Source: Candidatus Pantoea edessiphila | GTDB taxonomy: Bacteria; Pseudomonadota; Gammaproteobacteria; Enterobacterales; Enterobacteriaceae | Assembly (NCBI RefSeq): GCF_002933355.1 | Contig: NZ_PDKU01000001.1 | Coordinates: 62,001 to 126,000 of the forward strand | Length of the DNA stretch: 64,000 bases | Direction of reading: 5' to 3' | Shown: in pieces, positions 58,869-64,000 of the stretch | Layout: every line of letters starts with the position of its first letter | Numbering within the stretch: position 1 is the first letter of the stretch | Notes under the pieces: generated by a model | Told to the model about the DNA's origin: nothing | Seen by the model: the letters and a program-made list of their open reading frames with translations, nothing else | Databases searched by the model: none | Program-made: the position numbers and the translations under genes

Positions 58869-61418
58869 ATGAATGGTGATACAAAAGAAATTATACCCAT
58901 TAATATTGAAGAAGAACTAAAAAATTCATATCTCGATTATGCTATGTCAGTTATTATTGGTAGAGCTTTACCAGATGTTCGAGATGGTTTAAAACCAGTG
59001 CATCGTCGTATACTTTTTGCTATGAAAGAATTAGGTAATGATTGGAATAAACCTTATAAAAAATCTGCTCGAGTAGTTGGTGATGTTATAGGTAAATATC
59101 ACCCGCATGGTGATTCTGCTGTTTATGATGCTATAGTAAGAATGGCACAACCTTTTTCTTTACGTTATATGTTAGTAGATGGTCAAGGTAACTTTGGTTC
59201 TATAGATGGTGATTCTGCAGCTGCAATGCGCTATACTGAAGTAAGGATGTCAAAAATTGCTCATGAAATGTTAGTGGATTTAGAAAAATCAACTGTTAAT
59301 TTTGTTAAAAATTATGATGATACTAATACTATTCCTGAAGTCCTTCCAACTAAAATTCCTAATTTATTAATTAACGGTTCATCTGGTATTGCTGTTGGTA
59401 TGGCAACTAATATTCCCCCTCATAATATTCGAGAAGTCATAAATGCTTGTTTAGTTTATATAGATAATGAAAGTATTTCTGTTAAAGATTTAATGCATTA
59501 TATTCCCGGACCAGATTTTCCAACTGCAGCTATCATTAATGGCCAAAAGGGGATTGAACAGGCTTATAGTACTGGTCGTGGTAAAATTTATATTAGAGCT
59601 AGAAGCAAAATTGAATTGGATATAAAAACTGGTCGTGAGATAATAATAATTTATGAACTTCCTTATCAAACAAACAAATCTCATTTGATAGAAAAAATTG
59701 CTGAATTAATAAAAGAAAAACGTATTGAAGGAGTTAGTATATTACGTGATGAATCAGACAAAGATGGTTTACGTATAGTACTAGAGGTAAAACGTAATTC
59801 ATCTGCTGAAATAGTACTAAATAATCTTTATTCATTAACTCAATTACAAACTTCATTCAGTATTAATATGGTAGCCCTTCATCAGGGTAAACCTAAAACA
59901 ATGAATTTAAAAGACATTTTAAAATCATTTATATATCATCGTAAAGAAATTATTACCCGTCGTACGATATTTGAGCTAAATAAAGCTAAAAATCGCATTC
60001 ATGTTCTTGAGGGACTGCTGGTTGCAATATTTCACTTAGATTCTGTTATTAATTTAATTAGAACAGCAAATACACCTATAGAGGCTAAATCTAATTTAAT
60101 TAACACAATTTGGCATTTTAATAATATCAAACCATTTTTTAATAAACGAGATGAAAATGATACTTTATCTAACTTAGTAGAAAAATTATTTGATAAAAAT
60201 GCTAAACAATACAAATTATCAGAAAAACAAACTCAAGCCATCTTAGATTTACGTTTACAAAAACTTACTAGTCTCGAATATAGTAAGTTAATGTATGAAT
60301 ATAATGATTTACTTAATCAAGTTACTCAGTTAACGAATATTTTACAACAATCCATGACTTTAGTAGAAGTGCTTCGGGAAGAACTACGTTTAGTGCGTGA
60401 TCAATTTAGTGATATACGCCGTACAGAAATTATGACTAATAGTGTTAACATTAATACAGAAGATTTAATAATTTCAGAAGATGTTGTTGTTACTTTATCA
60501 CATCATGGTTATGTAAAATATCAACCGTTAAGAGATTATGAAGCTCAACGTCGTGGAGGTAAGGGAAAATCAGCAGCTCGTATTAAAGAAGAAGATTTTA
60601 TTTATCGTCTATTAGTAGCTAATACTCATGATATTATTTTATGTTTTTCCAGTAAAGGAAGACTATATTGGATGAAAGTATTTCAACTACCAGAATCTAG
60701 CCGTATATCACAAGGTCGACCAATAGTAAATTTACTTCCTTTAGAAAAGGATGAACGTATAACTGCAATTCTTCCGGTTCGTGAATATACTGAGGGTTTT
60801 AATGTATTTATGGCAACAGCTAGTGGCATTGTCAAAAAAACTCCTATAAAAGAATTTAGTCGTCCAAGAGGTACTGGTATAATTGCCATTAATTTACAAG
60901 AAGAAGATGAATTAATTGGTGTTGCTTTAACTAGCGGTTGTGATGAAGTGATGTTATTTTCTGCATTAGGTAAAGTAGTTAAATTTTCAGAAGTATCTGT
61001 ACGTACTATGGGACGAGCTGCTTCAGGCGTAAGAGGTATTAAATTAACAAATAATGATCGTGTTGTTTCTCTAATTATACCTAGTAAGGAAGGATCTATT
61101 CTGACTGTGACACAAAATGGTTATGGTAAAAGAACTGCAAACAATGAATACCCAACTAGATCACGTGCAACAAAAGGAGTAATTTCTATTAAAGTAACAA
61201 ACAGAAATGGTTTAGTAGTAAGTGCTATTCAAGTAGTTAATAATGATCAAATTATGATGATAACTGATGCAGGTACGTTAGTTCGTATAAGAGTATCTGA
61301 AGTTAATATTATAAGCCGTAATACACAAGGAGTAATATTACTTCGAACTGCAGAAAATGAAACAGTAGTTGGTGTTCAACGAGTAGCTGAACCAGCAGAA
61401 GATGATGTTATTAAATAG
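58869..61418 (+). CDS. gyrA: DNA gyrase subunit A
   Basis: Cleaves and rejoins DNA in type II topoisomerase. The 849 residues include catalytic Tyr122 in AAAMRYTEV; quinolone-region Ser83 and Asp87 ([13 protein letters not shown]) are the wild-type residues. The GyrA box QRRGGKG opens the beta-pinwheel C-terminal domain, needed for negative supercoiling. E. coli GyrA has 875 residues; this one ends [10 protein letters not shown] and lacks most of the acidic C-terminal tail. ATG follows AGGGGATAG. Confidence 0.98.
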   Translation: MNGDTKEIIPINIEEELKNSYLDYAMSVIIGRALPDVRDGLKPVHRRILFAMKELGNDWNKPYKKSARVVGDVIGKYHPHGDSAVYDAIVRMAQPFSLRYMLVDGQGNFGSIDGDSAAAMRYTEVRMSKIAHEMLVDLEKSTVNFVKNYDDTNTIPEVLPTKIPNLLINGSSGIAVGMATNIPPHNIREVINACLVYIDNESISVKDLMHYIPGPDFPTAAIINGQKGIEQAYSTGRGKIYIRARSKIELDIKTGREIIIIYELPYQTNKSHLIEKIAELIKEKRIEGVSILRDESDKDGLRIVLEVKRNSSAEIVLNNLYSLTQLQTSFSINMVALHQGKPKTMNLKDILKSFIYHRKEIITRRTIFELNKAKNRIHVLEGLLVAIFHLDSVINLIRTANTPIEAKSNLINTIWHFNNIKPFFNKRDENDTLSNLVEKLFDKNAKQYKLSEKQTQAILDLRLQKLTSLEYSKLMYEYNDLLNQVTQLTNILQQSMTLVEVLREELRLVRDQFSDIRRTEIMTNSVNINTEDLIISEDVVVTLSHHGYVKYQPLRDYEAQRRGGKGKSAARIKEEDFIYRLLVANTHDIILCFSSKGRLYWMKVFQLPESSRISQGRPIVNLLPLEKDERITAILPVREYTEGFNVFMATASGIVKKTPIKEFSRPRGTGIIAINLQEEDELIGVALTSGCDEVMLFSALGKVVKFSEVSVRTMGRAASGVRGIKLTNNDRVVSLIIPSKEGSILTVTQNGYGKRTANNEYPTRSRATKGVISIKVTNRNGLVVSAIQVVNNDQIMMITDAGTLVRIRVSEVNIISRNTQGVILLRTAENETVVGVQRVAEPAEDDVIK

Positions 61419-61447
61419 AAAACATAGGTTAAAATACATCATGAATT

Positions 61448-62098
61448 TTATTTTCCATAAAATTTGGTTCCTATACGAATAATATCTCTACCTTTAGAAA
61501 GACGATATTTATTAGAATCCCGAAGTGAATAAATACATCCACAATATTCTTGTTGATAAAAATTCTCACGTTTACTAATTTCGATCATTCTTGTAGAACC
61601 TCCATTTTTCCTCCAATTATATTCCCAATAGACAATATTTTTATAATTCATTACTGCACGCTTACCACATTCATTTATTTGATTTATATCTTTCCAACGT
61701 GAAATTCCAAGTGAACTAGATATGACATCAAAATTATTTTCAAAAGCGTATAAAGCTGTTCTTTCAAAACGCATATCAAAACATATTTTACAACGTATAC
61801 CACGTTCAGGTTCTTTTTCTAAACCTTTGACTCGTATGAACCAATTGTCTTTATCATAGTCTAAATCAATGAATGGTATATTATATTTATAGGCAAAAGT
61901 TTTGTTTTCTTTTTTGCGAATTAAATACTCACGTTGTGGATGTATATTAGGGTTATAAAATAAAACAGTATAAGGAATACTAGAAGCAATTAATGCTTCC
62001 ATTATTTCTCCTGAACATGGTGCACAACAGGAATGAAGTAATAGTTTGCTAGTATTCTGCGGTAAGGTTAATTGAGTACGTTTATATTTTGAATTCAT
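61448..62098 (-). CDS. queH: Epoxyqueuosine reductase QueH (DUF208)
   Basis: Last step of queuosine synthesis in tRNA: reduces epoxyqueuosine to queuosine. The 216 residues have the N-terminal [13 protein letters not shown] (Cys24, 25, 28), the CKICFDMR pair (Cys103, 106) and EYCGC (Cys186, 188), the cluster- and redox-active cysteines of QueH. E. coli K-12 uses the unrelated QueG, so this gene has no counterpart at this locus in E. coli. It converges on gyrA with 29 bases between stops. The function call relies on the motif set. Confidence 0.92.
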   Translation of the reverse strand: MNSKYKRTQLTLPQNTSKLLLHSCCAPCSGEIMEALIASSIPYTVLFYNPNIHPQREYLIRKKENKTFAYKYNIPFIDLDYDKDNWFIRVKGLEKEPERGIRCKICFDMRFERTALYAFENNFDVISSSLGISRWKDINQINECGKRAVMNYKNIVYWEYNWRKNGGSTRMIEISKRENFYQQEYCGCIYSLRDSNKYRLSKGRDIIRIGTKFYGK

Positions 62099-62676
62099 CT
62101 CTATATCTTTATATTATTTAATAAAATGTATTTATTATAATACTTCTAGTAAATTGCTAAAATATTATTTGTTATATATTTTTGCAGTTTATATTTGTAT
62201 GATTATTTACGTAAATTATTATAATTTTAACAATAGCATTATAATAATTTATATAACATCCTGCATTTTGAGTTTTATACTAATGAATTTTTCAGTTGAA
62301 ACTTATTTAACGTAATAAATACAATCATTATATTACTAGATGTTTTATCTATAACTGAATTTTAAAATTATCAAAAAATAAACTATTTTCAGTAGATATT
62401 TTCAGTATGTTTATATATATTTTTAATACTATTTTCATATAATTTTCAATTGAAAAAATAGATAATGTAGATTATCTATTTTTTATTATACATAAAAAAC
62501 CGAATCAGTAATTATTACTATTTAATATAAAATATTGTAGATCATTATAAATGAAACATTTACATATTAATAGAATCAAGATCAAAAATAAATATTTTCA
62601 TGAAAAATCATGTCAAATTATCCTAATATTTTACTATTTGTGATTCAAGATCAAAATAAGGAACATATAACAAAAA
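62099..62676. other. Gene-free gap between queH and yqhA
   Basis: About 580 A/T-rich bases between divergent genes; no ORF or gene remnant was recognised on either strand. It should contain the promoters of both neighbours. Confidence 0.6.
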
Positions 62677-63174
62677 ATGGAATGGTCTATAGAAAAAATC
62701 ATCTATGCATCAAGGTGGTTACTCTTTCCCGTTTATATTGGATTGTCTTTTGGCTTTATTTTACTTACTTTAAAATTTTTTCAACGTATAATTTACTTGA
62801 TTCCAATATTATTCACTATATCTGAATCTGGGTTGATATTAATTGTTTTATCTTTAATAGATATTGCTTTGGTAGGTGGATTATTAGTAATGGTAATGTT
62901 TTCAGGTTATGATAATTTTATCGTAAAAATGACTGTTAATGATCAACATCAGAAATTAAGTTGGATGGGGAAAATGGATGTCAATTCTATAAAGAATAAA
63001 GTCGCTTCTTCAATCGTTGCTATCTCCTCTGTACATCTTTTAAGGGTATTCATGGAAGTAGAAAAAGTAACTGATAATAAGATAATGTGGTGCGTTATTA
63101 TTCACTTGGCTTTCGTTCTTTCCGCATTTGGAATGGCTTATATTGATAGAATGAGTAAAATATTAAAAAAGTAA
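62677..63174 (+). CDS. yqhA: UPF0114/TIGR00645 inner-membrane protein YqhA
   Basis: Conserved membrane protein of 165 residues (E. coli YqhA 164) with about four hydrophobic segments; function unknown. Conserved parts are [72 protein letters not shown] and [19 protein letters not shown]. In E. coli it is near exbBD, far from gyrA, so it lies at a rearranged site. Confidence 0.92.
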   Translation: MEWSIEKIIYASRWLLFPVYIGLSFGFILLTLKFFQRIIYLIPILFTISESGLILIVLSLIDIALVGGLLVMVMFSGYDNFIVKMTVNDQHQKLSWMGKMDVNSIKNKVASSIVAISSVHLLRVFMEVEKVTDNKIMWCVIIHLAFVLSAFGMAYIDRMSKILKK

Positions 63175-63354
63175 TTATTTTATTAATATGATATAACCTA
63201 TACCATTGCAATTATGTTATATGATTCATTAAACAAAACATAATCAATTTAATTTTAATTAATGAAAAACAAAAATTTTAATATTACTTGTGAAGTATAT
63301 ATTATTTAAAAACTGATCTTTTAATTTTTTAACACAATTTTTCAATCCTTATGT

Positions 63355-63428
63355 TCGGCACGAGAGGATTTGAACCTCTGACCACTGACACCCCATGCCA
63401 GTACGCTACCAGTCTGCGCTACGTGCCG
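63355..63428 (-). tRNA. tRNA-Pro (anticodon GGG)
   Basis: Minus-strand cloverleaf: acceptor CGGCACG/CGTGCCG, anticodon stem CTGGC/GTCAG around ATGGGGT, T-arm AGAGGTTCAAATCCTCT. It matches E. coli proL, which is also located between gyrA and rplY/metG. The sequence after A73 is ACA, not CCA, so the end must be added enzymatically. Confidence 0.97.
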
Positions 63429-63480
63429 AATTGTGAAATATAATATTTATTATAAATTAACATAATAGGATATTACTGAA

Positions 63481-63765
63481 TTAAACTACCATAAAATCTA
63501 TATGAGTTATTTTTGGCTTATAAGGGTGTCTTTGAATCTCTTGAATTTTAACTTGTTTTTCCATGTCATTCACAATGATTTTAATTGTTTCTTGATAGAA
63601 TTTAATATTGATTTGTAAATTCATAATATAGTTGTGATCTAAAGATATGGGAATATTGCATCCACAAGTATCATAAATGATGGCTGGAAAAAAGTTTTTA
63701 GCTCTTAATCTTCTACTAGCTCCTTTTCCTGTATCTTTCCTTTCTATTGCATTGATAGTAATCAT
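63481..63765 (-). CDS. rplY: Ribosomal protein bL25
   Basis: Binds 5S rRNA in the large ribosomal subunit. ATG 63765 has AAAGGA six bases upstream and gives MITINAIERKDTGKGASRRLRA, 94 residues as in E. coli; the longer reading from 63801 adds 12 unmatched residues. The QRHPYKPKITHIDF end is typical. Short, single-domain form of bL25. It lies 74 bases after the metG stop on the same strand. Confidence 0.97.
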   Translation of the reverse strand: MITINAIERKDTGKGASRRLRAKNFFPAIIYDTCGCNIPISLDHNYIMNLQINIKFYQETIKIIVNDMEKQVKIQEIQRHPYKPKITHIDFMVV

Positions 63766-63839
63766 ACTGATTCCTTTACAACTAAAATAATTATCAATCA
63801 TTAAAAATGATTATTATTTTTATATAAAAAAACAAAAAC

Positions 63840-64000
63840 CTATGATTTATTTTTTAATAAATTGTCTATTTGTGATATTTCAATACGACTATACAATTTT
63901 CTATATGAATTTATTTTATGATTGAGTAATGGCTTCTGGATCAGATTAAAATTCAATTTACTATTGAGAAATAATTCTGCACGATCACTTAGAGCAGGCA
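63840..64000 (-). CDS. metG: Methionyl-tRNA synthetase, 3' end, lacking C-terminal tRNA-binding domain
   Basis: The last 53 codons of a minus-strand gene that enters from the right edge. They read PALSDRAELFLNSKLNF, QKPLLNHKINSYRKLYSRIE and SQIDNLLKNKS, then stop. This matches E. coli MetG around residues 495-550 ([37 protein letters not shown]). The E. coli protein then continues for more than 100 residues with the EMAP/Trbp111-type dimerisation and tRNA-binding domain, absent here: the stop TAG is at 63840-63842 and rplY follows. The synthetase is thus the monomeric core type. Confidence 0.9.
   Translation of the reverse strand, partial: PALSDRAELFLNSKLNFNLIQKPLLNHKINSYRKLYSRIEISQIDNLLKNKS

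Noticed and set aside
62610-62825. 71-codon plus-strand ORF overlapping yqhA in another frame
   Set aside because: The yqhA frame matches its family from start to end; the overlapping frame does not.

Overview
The window reads as a stretch of chromosome from a genome-reduced, strongly AT-rich gammaproteobacterium of the Enterobacterales, most likely an insect endosymbiont. Proteins match their E. coli counterparts in motif and length, while most third codon positions are A or T and intergenic DNA is almost pure A/T. Gene order follows E. coli minutes 47-56 (in reverse), with many single genes missing. There are no insertion sequences, phage genes, CRISPR arrays or rRNA genes. The species cannot be named from the sequence alone.

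Layout. 1-6.9 kb: purN (cut by the window edge) and purM, divergent from upp; then dapA-bamC-purC, with dapE convergent. 7.8-12.9 kb: ansP (an asparagine permease not expected at this locus), then divergent talA and maeB. 12.9-17.7 kb: hemF and the cysK-ptsH-ptsI-crr block, all on the minus strand. 18.3-25.4 kb: ligA, yfeH, tRNA-Lys and tRNA-Val, gltX, tRNA-Ala, mntH, tRNA-Arg. 25.6-37.6 kb: sixA, prmB-aroC, fabB, pdxB, truA, accD-folC, cvpA-purF, ubiX. 37.6-42.5 kb: pta and ackA, then a decayed alaA pseudogene. 43.0-58.0 kb: a complete nuo operon, nuoA to nuoN, with nuoC and nuoD fused. 58.3-64 kb: elaB, gyrA, queH, yqhA, tRNA-Pro, rplY and the 3' end of a shortened metG.

Together the genes describe an aerobic heterotroph. 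It has respiratory complex I, a ubiquinone-pathway gene, oxygen-dependent haem synthesis, acetate overflow or assimilation by Pta-AckA, an anaplerotic malic enzyme and the general PTS proteins. It also has part of purine synthesis (purN, purM, purC, purF), lysine/DAP synthesis (dapA, dapE), cysteine synthase, chorismate synthase, a vitamin B6 gene (pdxB) and fatty-acid genes (fabB, accD). This fits a symbiont that makes amino acids and cofactors while importing some metabolites such as asparagine and Mn2+.

I found no obviously new multi-gene system. The most notable points are reductive: the full-length alaA pseudogene, a MetG without its C-terminal tRNA-binding domain, a BamC without most of its second domain, absence of zipA and cysZ from their usual place beside ligA, a QueH-type enzyme (unlike K-12), and two independent perfect 22-bp tandem duplications directly upstream of sixA and accD.
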